Assembly: GCA_028278405.1 (NCBI GenBank)
Contig: JANQEK010000029.1
Span: 1 to 64,000, forward strand
DNA from: Nitrospinaceae bacterium
Lineage (GTDB): Bacteria; Nitrospinota; Nitrospinia; Nitrospinales; Nitrospinaceae
Direction of reading: 5' to 3'
Length of the DNA: 64,000 nucleotides
The notes under the pieces were generated by a model. That model saw only the letters and a list, made by a program, of their open reading frames with translations, had not been told where the DNA came from and did not search any database. Of this stretch, positions 42,210-51,201 are shown one piece after another. The position numbers and the translations under genes are program-made. The stretch's first letter is position 1; every line of letters starts with the position of its first letter.

Positions 42210-42857
42210 ATGATAACCGAATGCAAATCCAAAATTAAAATCCTCATTGCAGATGATCACCCTTTGTTTCGCCAGGGGTTGAAGAACGCCTTTAGCGAAA
42301 CTCCGGATATCGAAGTTGTCGGTGAAGCCGAGAACGGAAATGATGTTCTGGGGAAAGTCCGGGATCACGATTTGAGCCTGGTATTGCTGGATATTTCCAT
42401 GCCGGGGAAAGCCGGGTTGGAGGTTCTCAAACAATTAAAGGCCGAACATCCCAAGATCCCGGTTTTGATTCTCAGCGTTTATCCGGAAAATCAGTACGCC
42501 GTCCGGTTTATCAAAGCGGGGGCTTCCGGCTACCTGACCAAGGAAAGTTCCATCGACACTCTTCTTGAAGCGGTACGGAAAGTGGCTCAGGGGGGAAATT
42601 ATGCGAGCGCCAGCATCACCGAAAAACTGGCCTTCGATTTTCTGAATATCGACAAACCGCTGCACGAACTTCTGTCCGACCGGGAGTACCAGGTCTTTTC
42701 CATGATCGCCACAGGCAAATCCCTCACCGAGATAGGAAATGAATTGTCGCTGAGCGTCAAAACCATCAGTACCCACCGGACCCGCATCCTGGATAAAATG
42801 AAAATGAAAAAAAATGCGGAATTGATCCACTACGCCATCCAGCATGAGTTGATCTGA
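42210..42857 (+). CDS. LuxR/NarL-family response regulator
   Basis: 215 residues from ATG 42210 with CAGGAG upstream. Receiver domain: DD in LIADDHPLFRQG, phosphoacceptor Asp in LVLLDISMPGK, Lys in GYLTKESS. The C-terminal LuxR-type HTH is LSDREYQVFSMIATGKSLTEIGNELSLS. It is the partner of the histidine kinase just upstream and would control transcription. Plausible targets are the two secreted proteins downstream, but no operator is evident. Confidence 0.92.
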   Translation: MITECKSKIKILIADDHPLFRQGLKNAFSETPDIEVVGEAENGNDVLGKVRDHDLSLVLLDISMPGKAGLEVLKQLKAEHPKIPVLILSVYPENQYAVRFIKAGASGYLTKESSIDTLLEAVRKVAQGGNYASASITEKLAFDFLNIDKPLHELLSDREYQVFSMIATGKSLTEIGNELSLSVKTISTHRTRILDKMKMKKNAELIHYAIQHELI

Positions 42858-43065
42858 AAAAGTCCCGCACCGAGGCCCTTCTTTTCCCGGTGCGGAATCC
42901 TACTCTATCTAGGTGTTTTTCCTACATAAAATTAGGATATCGCCTGATACCCCCAATTCCCCGGATCAACTAAACTCCCCTCCAAAAGACCGTATTAACT
43001 TCGCCAATTCCAGAGGGTCTTGCAACAGCACAACTGCCGAATTGGGGTTATTCGGTTATTTCTAT

Positions 43066-43476
43066 ATGAGTCTTTTAAAAGGTTTTCTTAAAAAAATTTC
43101 GGTCCGTTCTTTGGAAACAATCGGTCTCGCGGTCATGGCGATTTGCCTTTGCCAGCCTGCGAATCTTTTCGGTGAATCGCTGGCTCGTACGATTTCTCTG
43201 AAAGCAACGGATCAAGAACAGGACATTCGCATTCCTGTCGGGTCAACAGTGACTTTTCTCAATAACTACCCGCAGGAGTTGTATGAAACATCAATCATTA
43301 AAGATCATTCGAATAAAAAGCTTTTGAGTATTGAGTCCTTTGCTTCCGGCCAATCGTTCGGCCTGCAATTTTCCAAAAAAGGCCCTTACTCGATTTGTTA
43401 TTCGTTGAAGCCAAAAACGGATTCTATAGATTCGATTTGTTTGCAGATTAACGTGGTTCCGCTCCAAACCGCGTAA
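43066..43476 (+). CDS. Secreted cupredoxin-like protein (degenerate metal site)
   Basis: 136 residues from ATG 43066; the upstream extension (to 42913) has no start signals. Signal peptide (LETIGLAVMAICLCQPANLFG) then a short beta-sandwich with a plastocyanin-like layout: IRIPVGSTVTFLNNYPQELYE near the N-terminus and SICYSL near the C-terminus. The usual His ligands are absent, so copper binding is doubtful. Unknown role; it lies between the two-component genes and the abundant secreted protein. Confidence 0.6.
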   Translation: MSLLKGFLKKISVRSLETIGLAVMAICLCQPANLFGESLARTISLKATDQEQDIRIPVGSTVTFLNNYPQELYETSIIKDHSNKKLLSIESFASGQSFGLQFSKKGPYSICYSLKPKTDSIDSICLQINVVPLQTA

Positions 43477-43560
43477 CCTTCATTCAGCGCGCGTTGGGAG
43501 CAAAAGTTTTTTTGAGTTGTTGAAAACCTGAGGTTTCACTTACTTTGAAAGGAGTGGAGA

Positions 43561-44004
43561 ATGAAAAAGGTAACTTTGTTAACTGTTGTTCTGTTTGCAG
43601 GTGTCACGGCCACTGCATTCGCCGGAAACATCAAAACCGGTCAAACGGCTACCTGTAACGATGCAAAATCCATCACCATTTCTGTTGCTAAAATCGCCAA
43701 CAAAGCTAACTCCAGTGATTTCGGATACACCACCAATGACCGGGGTACCGGAAACGTTGTGGTTTGGAAATCCTCCAACGCCACCACCGTTCCCATCAGC
43801 CTGGGACCGAACGATGACAATCGTTCTGTAAATGGTACGGACAAAGGTAAAACCGGTTTGGGACGAATGGGTACCATGGGTCGCAGCAAAGTGGTTCTGA
43901 CCCGTCAGACGGCTTTCAGCCGCGGTGACTCCATTGGCGATATCAGCGGTAAAGTAACGGTGACCAACACCGGCACGAACCCGGTATCTGTTGCCTGTAA
44001 CTAA
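43561..44004 (+). CDS. Small secreted protein, probably abundant
   Basis: 147 residues. Signal peptide (KVTLLTVVLFAGVTATAFAG), then a Gly/Thr/Asn/Ser-rich mature region with two Cys, one near the start (ATCNDA) and one at the C-terminus (VSVACN), suited to a disulfide. No family recognised. A very strong ribosome-binding site (AAAGGAG), a strong intrinsic terminator right after, and its own leader with an inverted repeat (TGAAA ... TTTCA, about 43520-43540) indicate a highly expressed, regulated monocistronic gene. Confidence 0.75.
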   Translation: MKKVTLLTVVLFAGVTATAFAGNIKTGQTATCNDAKSITISVAKIANKANSSDFGYTTNDRGTGNVVVWKSSNATTVPISLGPNDDNRSVNGTDKGKTGLGRMGTMGRSKVVLTRQTAFSRGDSIGDISGKVTVTNTGTNPVSVACN

Positions 44005-44052
44005 GTAAAGTTTTTCTTTCGGATGCTGTGATTTATTCCGTAGCCCAAAAAG

Positions 44053-44084
44053 AAACAGCCGGCCCACCCCTGAGCCGGCTGTTT
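44053..44084 (+). terminator. Intrinsic terminator after the abundant secreted protein gene
   Basis: Perfect 11-bp stem AAACAGCCGGC / GCCGGCTGTTT with a 10-nt loop. The palindromic A/T ends give a T-run on both strands, so it could serve the minus-strand gene at 44147 too. Confidence 0.8.
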
Positions 44085-44146
44085 CACTTTGTGCCCTCCT
44101 TAACCCATCCTTGAAGTCACACTTTCTACCTTAATTAACTCCCGGA

Positions 44147-44347
44147 TTAACCAAGAGCCTCTTCATCAGGATTTTCTTTTTTCATGAAGTTCTGCAACAC
44201 ATCAAAACAATAATTGGGATCGGTCCGGTTGTCGTAACCGCTGTCCCCCATCGACTCCAGAAATCCGATGCGGGCATTCTTCTTATTGGTTCTGATTTGT
44301 TCGCGCGCTTTCTTGTCGGGTCCGCCAGGCTGCATCATCTTGCTCAT
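44147..44347 (-). CDS. Small hypothetical protein
   Basis: 66 residues, Lys/Asn-rich and hydrophilic (PGGPDKKAREQIRTNKKNARIGFL; NYCFDVLQNFMKKE), no signal or membrane helix. Starts with MSKMMQP after a GGAAGAG-type sequence. It may be a real small cytoplasmic protein; there is no family match. Confidence 0.45.
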   Translation of the reverse strand: MSKMMQPGGPDKKAREQIRTNKKNARIGFLESMGDSGYDNRTDPNYCFDVLQNFMKKENPDEEALG

Positions 44348-44749
44348 CTCAAACTCTTCCGATTAAAGATTCATGAAGCAATCATCAATACCTTTACTGT
44401 TATAGTAACAAGCAAGATAGATGCCAACAATACCCAAAAACTACCCCTTTCAGTTAGCCCTAAGTATTCAATATATTAGAAAAATATGAGATTTTTACGG
44501 TCTGTTCACGAGGGCCGGATTTTGACACTTCCCGTCGCTCCTCAAGGCCCATTTTTGTCTCTTACCCCTCATGCCGGGGAAAACCCCCTGAATTTTTTGA
44601 GGCTTATCAAGAGCCTCTCAATCGGTTAAACTAGACCCCCCAGCGCTGGGCAAGCCCCGGAGCAGATTTTGTTTATCCTTTCACCCCTGGCTTCAGCGAA
44701 AAACACATGTTTAAAGTTACCAGCGGAGGTACTCCGCAAAGGACTGTTC
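44348..44749. other. Intergenic region upstream of gltX
   Basis: 402 nt without a convincing gene. It contains an AT-rich half, a stem GAGGCT/AGCCTC (about 44599-44617), a diverged copy of the hairpin repeat at 44646-44670 and, just before gltX, GCGGAG-GTA-CTCCGC (44725-44739) ahead of the ribosome-binding site AAAGGA. No T-box-like leader is seen. Confidence 0.5.
44646..44670 (+). repeat. Diverged copy of the hairpin repeat
   Basis: CTGGGCAAGCCCCGGAGCAG then ATTTT, similar to the exact copies at 11202-11227 and 28965-28990 but with several changes that weaken the stem. Confidence 0.5.
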
Positions 44750-46150
44750 ATGACTGAAGAAGTACGCGTCCGGTTCGCGCCCAGCCCCACCGGTTTCCTG
44801 CATATCGGCGGGGTGCGCACCGCCCTCTTCAACTGGCTGTTCGCGCGCCACCACAAAGGCAAATTCATTCTGAGAATCGAGGACACCGACCGCGAACGCT
44901 CGACTGAGAACTCGATTCAGGAAATCATCGAATCAATGCAATGGCTGGGGCTCGATTGGGACGAGGGACCCTTCCGCCAGATGGAACGGCAAGACCTCTA
45001 CAAGGAAAAGGTCGATCAACTGCTGAGGGAAGGGAAGGCATACCGCTGTTACTGTTCTCCGGAGGATCTGGAGCGCCGCCGCAAACTGGCGATGGACCAG
45101 GGCGCCAAGCCGAAATACGACGGCACCTGCCGCGGCCGCAAGGACCAGCCGAATGAGCCGCACGTCGTGCGCTTCCTGTGCCCGCAAACGGGCAACGTCG
45201 TCGTCAAAGACCTCCTGCGCGGCAACGTGGAGTTCGACGTGGCGGAACTCGACGACTTCATCATCCTGCGCACCGACGGCACGCCGACCTATAACTTCGT
45301 CGTGGTGGTGGACGACGCCGATATGCGCATCACCCACGTTATCCGGGGCGATGATCATCTGTCCAATACCCCCCGGCAGGCGCTGATGTACGACGCTCTC
45401 AATTTCCCGCGGCCGCAGTTCGCGCACATCAGCATGATCCTCGGCGCCGACAAATCACGCCTATCGAAACGCCACGGCGCGACGGCCACCCTCGCCTACC
45501 GCGATATGGGCTACCTGCCCAATGCGCTGATCAATTACCTAGCACGCCTCGGCTGGTCCCACGGCGACCAGGAATTGTTCACACAGCAGGAAATGATCGA
45601 ACACTTTTCACTGGAGCATGTGACGATTTCCGCTGCGGTGTTCAATCCTGAAAAACTGTTATGGGTCAACGAGCAGTGGATTCAGAAGTCCACGCCGGAG
45701 GAACTGGTCGAACCCTTTGAAGCAGCTCTCATTAAAGAAGGCATTCTGAACGAGGGTCACGGCAAAACGCAAGACGACCTCATGAAAGTCATCCCCGCCC
45801 TCCAACCACGCGCCAAAACGCTGATTGAAATGGCCCACGGCGCTGAGTTTTACCTAAAGGATGAAGTGGTATTTGACGAGAAAGCGAAAGCCAAGTTTTT
45901 AACACCGGAAGTGAAGCCTTTGTTTGAGAAACTGGTGGCGGGGTTGGAGGGAATGGAGGAGCCGTTGGACCACGACGCTGTCGAAGCCCTGTTCAAACAG
46001 ACCGTCAAAGAAGCCGGACTCAAACTCGGCAAACTCGCCCAGCCCGTCCGTGTCGCCCTCACCGGCAAAACTGCCTCCCCTGGAATTTATGATGTGGTGC
46101 TCCTGCTGGGGAAAGAGAGAACCATTGAGCGGTTAAAGAACGCCTTATAG
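44750..46150 (+). CDS. gltX: Glutamate--tRNA ligase
   Basis: 466 residues from the ATG at 44750 (MTEEVRVRFAPSPTGFLHIGG; AAAGGA upstream). Class I synthetase with HIGH-type motif HIGGVRTAL and KMSKS-type KSRLSKRHGA. The bacterial GltX C-terminal anticodon-binding region is present. It charges tRNA-Glu (and perhaps tRNA-Gln where needed; a separate GlnS is encoded nearby). Normal size and domain order. Followed 25 nt later by vsr, which belongs to an AT-rich island. Confidence 0.96.
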   Translation: MTEEVRVRFAPSPTGFLHIGGVRTALFNWLFARHHKGKFILRIEDTDRERSTENSIQEIIESMQWLGLDWDEGPFRQMERQDLYKEKVDQLLREGKAYRCYCSPEDLERRRKLAMDQGAKPKYDGTCRGRKDQPNEPHVVRFLCPQTGNVVVKDLLRGNVEFDVAELDDFIILRTDGTPTYNFVVVVDDADMRITHVIRGDDHLSNTPRQALMYDALNFPRPQFAHISMILGADKSRLSKRHGATATLAYRDMGYLPNALINYLARLGWSHGDQELFTQQEMIEHFSLEHVTISAAVFNPEKLLWVNEQWIQKSTPEELVEPFEAALIKEGILNEGHGKTQDDLMKVIPALQPRAKTLIEMAHGAEFYLKDEVVFDEKAKAKFLTPEVKPLFEKLVAGLEGMEEPLDHDAVEALFKQTVKEAGLKLGKLAQPVRVALTGKTASPGIYDVVLLLGKERTIERLKNAL

Positions 46151-46175
46151 CGTCAGGATAAGGATCAAAATTAGA

Positions 46176-46616
46176 ATGGCTGATAATTTAACACCGGAAA
46201 AACGAAGCAAGATAATGTCTAGCATTAAGGGAAAAAATACCAAACCAGAGTTGGTAGTGAGGTCTATTGCTCACCGTATGGGATTCCGGTTTCGTCTCCA
46301 TCGAAAAGATTTACCCGGAAAGCCTGATTTAGTTTTCAAGCGATTCAAAAAGGTAATTTTTGTTCATGGTTGTTTTTGGCACCAACACAGAAAATGCCCA
46401 ATATCGCATTTACCCACAACAAATACTAAGTTCTGGGAAGAAAAATTCAAACAAAATCATTTCAGGGACGAAAAAAACAAAAGGGAACTAAAAAGGTTGG
46501 GGTGGGGAGTTTTAACAATTTGGGAGTGTGAAACCAAAAAGCCCGGGAAGATAATAAAAAAACTTGAAAAATCCCTAAATTCACATTTACCAAAGCATCT
46601 TCATAAAGAGCATTGA
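46176..46616 (+). CDS. vsr: Very short patch repair endonuclease (Vsr)
   Basis: 146 residues. Vsr family: MSSIKGKNTKPELVVRS, GKPDLVFKRFKKVIFVHGCFWH (catalytic Asp, then the Cys/His zinc-site residues), and RDEKNKRELKRLGW. Vsr nicks 5' to T:G mismatches created by deamination of 5-methylcytosine, protecting genomes that encode a cytosine methylase. The cognate methylase gene lies across the island. It is AT-rich and faces the methylase operon tail to tail. Confidence 0.92.
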   Translation: MADNLTPEKRSKIMSSIKGKNTKPELVVRSIAHRMGFRFRLHRKDLPGKPDLVFKRFKKVIFVHGCFWHQHRKCPISHLPTTNTKFWEEKFKQNHFRDEKNKRELKRLGWGVLTIWECETKKPGKIIKKLEKSLNSHLPKHLHKEH

Positions 46617-46676
46617 TTAACTTTTAATATTGAATACTGTGCGAGGAATAAAAAAATATTTCCAGACGATATAACC

Positions 46677-47630
46677 TCATGGCTTCTGACTAAGGTTCTC
46701 AAGAAACTTATTAACCATTGAATCTTGCTCGACCAAATCTTTCCTAATGTCTTTTGCAGTAGTCTCATCAAACTTGAAATTTTTTACTTTAATCACCATT
46801 TTCCCATCTTCATCACTCGTTAATTCTTCCTCTTCATGCGCTAGCAGGTTCCGTTTTTTGCTCGTTTCCCTATATTGCTCTATTACTTGATAAAATTTAT
46901 TATGATCACTCTTGGAATTCTTTGCATCGAAATATTGCTCAAGAATTTCTTTACTTAGCGTTGCGATTCTCAGATCGGACCAGAAATTAATTGTTGACCC
47001 CAAGTATTCCCATGGATCATCATAATTAACTTTTCCAAAATTTCTCAAACGTTCCTCTAGCTTCTTTTTTATTCTTTTTAAAATTTTTTCGCGAAAAGTA
47101 TTTTTCTCTTTACCGTCATCGAGAGTTTCATTATAAAAAGTCTTAATAATTTGGAAAATCTTTTTATCAATCCCCGATGTAGACGCCATTACTATTCCGC
47201 GCAAAGAATTCAGATCTAAAACTTTTCGAACAGTGGTCTCAATTACTTTGAAAACCTTGTCGTAAAATGGTTCGCCAGCACGTTGGGCTACATAAACACC
47301 CTCTAGCTTATGATCCGAAATCACTCGGTGCAAATCCTCGCTACTTACCCCAGAATAGAATACTACCTCAGCGTAAATATTGTGATCTCTGATTTTTTTG
47401 ATAAACTCTCCGCCTACAGTTTTGTCATTAAACCTATAATCAACAAGTATTAAATCATAGTTGCTTGAATTATTTAACTCCGCTTCCAGCTCCTCTATGT
47501 TTTCAGACCGAACCGCGCTGATTTGAGCAACAAACCCCAAGTCTTTTAAATGATCCTTAACACCTTCTTCAGTTTCTTCCAACCATTCGGCATCATCTTC
47601 ACACCATAGTATGTTATAGCTCAATCTCAT
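46677..47630 (-). CDS. Receiver-domain protein with C-terminal HEPN-type motif
   Basis: 317 residues. N-terminal response-regulator-type receiver: acidic pocket E11-D12-D13 (LWCEDDAEWL), phosphoacceptor D64 (LILVDYRFND), the Ser at the Thr/Ser position (VFYSGVS). The usual conserved Lys is not obvious (VYVAQRAG). Residues ~120-317 are all-helical and contain R260-NLLA-H265 in SKKRNLLAHEEEEL, the R-x4-H pattern of HEPN ribonucleases. It would be the output of the relay: an RNase or RNA-binding effector gated by phosphorylation or by binding of the upstream GHKL protein. Its ATG overlaps the GHKL stop (ATGA). Confidence 0.75.
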   Translation of the reverse strand: MRLSYNILWCEDDAEWLEETEEGVKDHLKDLGFVAQISAVRSENIEELEAELNNSSNYDLILVDYRFNDKTVGGEFIKKIRDHNIYAEVVFYSGVSSEDLHRVISDHKLEGVYVAQRAGEPFYDKVFKVIETTVRKVLDLNSLRGIVMASTSGIDKKIFQIIKTFYNETLDDGKEKNTFREKILKRIKKKLEERLRNFGKVNYDDPWEYLGSTINFWSDLRIATLSKEILEQYFDAKNSKSDHNKFYQVIEQYRETSKKRNLLAHEEEELTSDEDGKMVIKVKNFKFDETTAKDIRKDLVEQDSMVNKFLENLSQKP

Positions 47631-49969
47631 TTTATTTTAATTCCTATGGCAAAATTCCCTTTTTTACTATTTTCTACAAATACATCGCCCCCAAAATCCT
47701 CTGAAACTACTTTTTTTAAATGAAATAATCCCAAACCAGATCCAGAAGTTGTCGTGACTCCCTTTTCAAAAATGCTATCTAAGTTATCAATATTTTTACT
47801 CAAGCCATCCCCATCATTAGACACAATAATTAAATAATTACGACCCTTCTTTGACGCTGAAAATTTGATTTTCCTTGCATTGGCTTTTTTTGCATTGTTG
47901 AGCAGGTTATCAATAACCATAGTTAGCTCCAATGGCCTAAATTTCTTTGCTAGCTGAAGAGACTCAGGGATATTATCTACCACGCAAAGATCGCTATATA
48001 TTTTGAACTCGTCTAAGGTTGATAAATACTTTTTGATAAAAGTGAAAATATCTGCATTTGCCTTTGCTGAAGATATTCTAAAATTGGCATGAGTTGCAAA
48101 TCGAGATATTTTTAAGATCTTATTATTTTGCATTTCTATCTTGTCTATGAAATCTTTTGCTTTTTTGGGATCAAAACCTTTTTCTATTTTTCTCCTGAAA
48201 TTTATAATCGCTTTTGCGATTGTATCAGCATATAAAATAGTTTGATGATGAAGGTTTATGATGGCATCTAAATCTTCATTGGCCTGCGCTCGCAAAAAAA
48301 GATTTTCACTCGTAAGCTGCTCTGTTGTTTTCCTTATCCTTTCCGCATCCTCCCTTAACTTTTTTGCTTTTTCTTGAAGCTGAAGGTTTGTTTTCCGCTT
48401 TGAAGCGAGCTCTTTTGCCTGACGCTCAATAAATTTAGAAAGGTCTCTTTTATCTACTGGCTCAAGCTGGCTAATTGACAGCCCAGAAAATCTAGCTTTA
48501 ATATCGCGAACCAAAATCTCATATGAAGAAATTTCTTTTAGAGCTAAATTTTTAATATAATCCTCATTAAAAATGATATTGGTAATATTCTCCTTGTCAC
48601 TTCTTATATAAATAATAGAAGCTAAGGACTCCAAAATAGATTTATCTCTGTCAGCATATTCTATATCGCCTTCTTCTATGTTAAAGTCATCATCATTTTG
48701 GACCTCTCTATTTATTCTGTCCCAATCCAATCCTTCAACCACAAACATCTCCAATTTTCTAAATAAGTTTTGGATATATCCATACAACTTGCCATCATTT
48801 AGTGAAGAATTTACTTTTTGCTGATTTGAGGTGAGCTCAAGATAAGCTTCGTTATGGACCAATCCTTCCCGGCTAGAGATGGCAGAAAAGATATCGTCTT
48901 TATCAGTTATTTCAACACGGCCAAAAATTTCCCTAGTTCCAAGATACCTACTGTGTCCTTGTTGTTTTCTTCTATCAATAGCTAACCAATCATTTGTTGG
49001 CTCACCATACGGGATTACTCTAAATCCATTTAAGAAAAGAAACACTGAACCAAAATCTACAAGACTATAACCCGTTTCCCTTTTGAAGAAGGATTTGGCA
49101 GGTTGATTCAGGTAGTACAAGGATACGCTAATAGACTTTAAATGCAGATATGGATTTTTTTCGATAAGGGTAAAAATATCATGGGCATCATGGCGTAACG
49201 TTGTTTTTATTTCTTTTCCTTTTTCATCAATTTCGGAATGTATAGAAGTTGTCCTAAAATCGAGCTTGTCAAAAATCTTATTTTCGACTTTTCCATTAAC
49301 CTGTTTGATTTTTGGAAAATCTGAAGAATGCAAATAAACAGCGAATTTATGATTCGGATCAATTACAAATCGCTCAAGCTCCCTCCTTAACTTTTTTAAC
49401 TTTTCACTTCCCCATGAACTACGCAATTCATTAATTACAAGAACAGTTCCTGATTTAAATACTCCCAATCCGGTCTTACTTTTAAATTCGCGATTGGTAA
49501 TAATATTAGGAGTCGAATATATATCGCTAACCTTCTTTGTTCTTTCATCAATCTCGTATGCTGTCCAATCAATTGGAAGGTGAATGATTTCGCCCGAGTT
49601 TGCTTTAGTGTATAAATCAAGCTTCTTTCCTAGACGATCACATGAAAACCTACCAATACCTTTACTGCCCGCAAAGGGAAGCCCCTTCATATTTATTCCG
49701 TGTTTTTTGTCCGAATAAGCGATGTTTAGCCATTTGAACTTTATATCGTCGAGAGACATTCCTTGCCCAGCATCTTGAATAATAAGTTTAGAGGAGGGGT
49801 TAATTTGTATCGCATCGCTAAAATTTATTTTTACATTTTTTGAGCCTGCATCTTTGGAGTTTTTTATAAGTTCAATAATAGCAACATTGTCGTTATTAAT
49901 AAGGCCACGCCCCACAATATCCTTTATTCGGGCATGTGCGGCAAAGCTAACTTTTTTTAACTTTTTCAT
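47627..49969 (-). CDS. Dual GHKL ATPase: MORC/Hsp90-like N-terminus plus histidine-kinase-like C-terminus
   Basis: 780 residues. N-terminal GHKL ATPase: N-box AIIELIKNSKDAG (E33, N37, D40), G1 box DAGQGMSLDD, lid GSKGIGRFSCDRLG, then a transducer-like region with FLNGFRVIPYG. A long coiled coil (about 545-600) leads to a second, histidine-kinase-type ATPase at about 660-780: TMVIDNLLNNAKKANA, VSNDGDGLS, SGSGLGLFHLKKVVS. A preceding helical pair with INLHHQTILYAD resembles a DHp domain. Coupled by ATGA overlaps to the methylase before and the REC-HEPN gene after. It resembles MORC/MutL-type ATPases reported in bacterial restriction-modification loci. It probably senses foreign or unmethylated DNA and signals to the REC-HEPN protein (inference). 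Confidence 0.8.
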   Translation of the reverse strand: MKKLKKVSFAAHARIKDIVGRGLINNDNVAIIELIKNSKDAGSKNVKINFSDAIQINPSSKLIIQDAGQGMSLDDIKFKWLNIAYSDKKHGINMKGLPFAGSKGIGRFSCDRLGKKLDLYTKANSGEIIHLPIDWTAYEIDERTKKVSDIYSTPNIITNREFKSKTGLGVFKSGTVLVINELRSSWGSEKLKKLRRELERFVIDPNHKFAVYLHSSDFPKIKQVNGKVENKIFDKLDFRTTSIHSEIDEKGKEIKTTLRHDAHDIFTLIEKNPYLHLKSISVSLYYLNQPAKSFFKRETGYSLVDFGSVFLFLNGFRVIPYGEPTNDWLAIDRRKQQGHSRYLGTREIFGRVEITDKDDIFSAISSREGLVHNEAYLELTSNQQKVNSSLNDGKLYGYIQNLFRKLEMFVVEGLDWDRINREVQNDDDFNIEEGDIEYADRDKSILESLASIIYIRSDKENITNIIFNEDYIKNLALKEISSYEILVRDIKARFSGLSISQLEPVDKRDLSKFIERQAKELASKRKTNLQLQEKAKKLREDAERIRKTTEQLTSENLFLRAQANEDLDAIINLHHQTILYADTIAKAIINFRRKIEKGFDPKKAKDFIDKIEMQNNKILKISRFATHANFRISSAKANADIFTFIKKYLSTLDEFKIYSDLCVVDNIPESLQLAKKFRPLELTMVIDNLLNNAKKANARKIKFSASKKGRNYLIIVSNDGDGLSKNIDNLDSIFEKGVTTTSGSGLGLFHLKKVVSEDFGGDVFVENSKKGNFAIGIKIK

Positions 49970-51192
49970 CTGGGAAGTAATTTTTTAATTGTCAAACCAA
50001 TAGCCTCTGCCATCAAAGGGGGAACGGCATTGCCGACTTGAGTGTAACGGGGGCATTCCTTTTTTCGCATATTGCCGCCTGTTGTATACTTGCCTTGGAA
50101 AGAGAACCAATCTGGAAAGGATTGTAGCCTGGCGTTTTCCCTTACAGTTAAAATCCGTGGTTCCTTATAGTGCAGGGTGTCATCAGGCAATGTGGTAACC
50201 GTTGCGGCTAGTTTTTTAGGGTGCAAAGGTGTGAAGGAATGCTTCTTCATATTAAGTTGTTTGCGGTGTTCTTTTGATACGGATATACCTTTAGGGCACA
50301 CCTTAAGGACTGTTTTAAATTTTTCCAGAGTTGTCGGCTTATGATTTGGCAACCGAATACTGTTCGGGATGTATCCTGAAGGGACTCCTTTTCTCATTAG
50401 TTTTTGGTAAGGGCTAAGTTCTTCAGGTTGTTCGTATTTTATTTCCCTAAAACCTTTCCCATCTAATGAACCAATAAGATCTTTCCCACCCACTTCCAAA
50501 TCCCCAATTGCTTCTAATACAGTTGTGCTATGGCCATTGAGTCTCTTTTTTTTCCTGAAATCCGGAATAAGTGAATCCATGAACTCAAAGGGATCATTTA
50601 TGAACTTTCCAATGTCCTTCCTAACGGCTAACATGATGAACCTTGAACGTGGTTGGGGTACCCCGAACTTTGATGCTTCTATCATGCTTGGATAAACATG
50701 GTACCCACCCCATTTTAAATTTTCCAACCGCTTTTTGACCTTAAGGGAATAAGGTTTTTTCCCATTTTTAAAAGCCGTTTGGAATCCTTTCACATTTTCT
50801 AATAATAAAAACCGTGGCCTGATTAAATCGACTACCTTTATATACTCTGACGTAAGCCTATTCCTATGGTCCCTTGGGTTGCGGAGCCCAATGTATGAAA
50901 AACCTTGGCAAGGGGGCCCCCCGGCAATGAGGTCAATCTTACCCCTTAGTTTTCTTATTTTTTGGGTGTGCTTGCTCAAGATTTGTTGGATCGACATGGG
51001 TTCACATGGCAACCAATCAGGCCAATCAAATTTATACTTAGAATTTTTCTTACAGAAGTTGTGTGACAGGGTTTGGAAGGCATCGGGGGATTTTTCAACA
51101 GCGAAAACACCTTTCCAACCTGCCTGCATCAACCCAAGTGAAAGTCCACCGCACCCTGCAAACAGATCAATGAATGTATGATTTCGCATCAT
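49966..51192 (-). CDS. DNA (cytosine-5) methyltransferase
   Basis: About 408 residues from the ATG at 51192 (a TTG at 51201 would add three residues). All C5-methylase motifs are present: I FIDLFAGCGGLSLGLMQAG, IV GGPPCQGFSYIG (catalytic Cys), VI LLLENVKGF, VIII QPRSRFIMLAV, IX/X LTVRENARLQSFP and QVGNAVPPLMAEAIG. It methylates cytosine at an unknown site, with the target recognition domain around residues 200-320. It is first in the methylase-GHKL-HEPN operon, AT-rich like the rest. No clear ribosome-binding site; it may be translated from a nearly leaderless mRNA. Protects the host, with vsr repairing deamination damage. Confidence 0.92.
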   Translation of the reverse strand: MMRNHTFIDLFAGCGGLSLGLMQAGWKGVFAVEKSPDAFQTLSHNFCKKNSKYKFDWPDWLPCEPMSIQQILSKHTQKIRKLRGKIDLIAGGPPCQGFSYIGLRNPRDHRNRLTSEYIKVVDLIRPRFLLLENVKGFQTAFKNGKKPYSLKVKKRLENLKWGGYHVYPSMIEASKFGVPQPRSRFIMLAVRKDIGKFINDPFEFMDSLIPDFRKKKRLNGHSTTVLEAIGDLEVGGKDLIGSLDGKGFREIKYEQPEELSPYQKLMRKGVPSGYIPNSIRLPNHKPTTLEKFKTVLKVCPKGISVSKEHRKQLNMKKHSFTPLHPKKLAATVTTLPDDTLHYKEPRILTVRENARLQSFPDWFSFQGKYTTGGNMRKKECPRYTQVGNAVPPLMAEAIGLTIKKLLPR

Positions 51193-51201
51193 ATTAGGCA
51201 A

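Noticed and set aside
46176..46616. Vsr as the restriction nuclease of the island
   Set aside because: Vsr family motifs point to mismatch nicking at T:G, not cleavage of unmethylated DNA; it is better explained as repair for the methylase.
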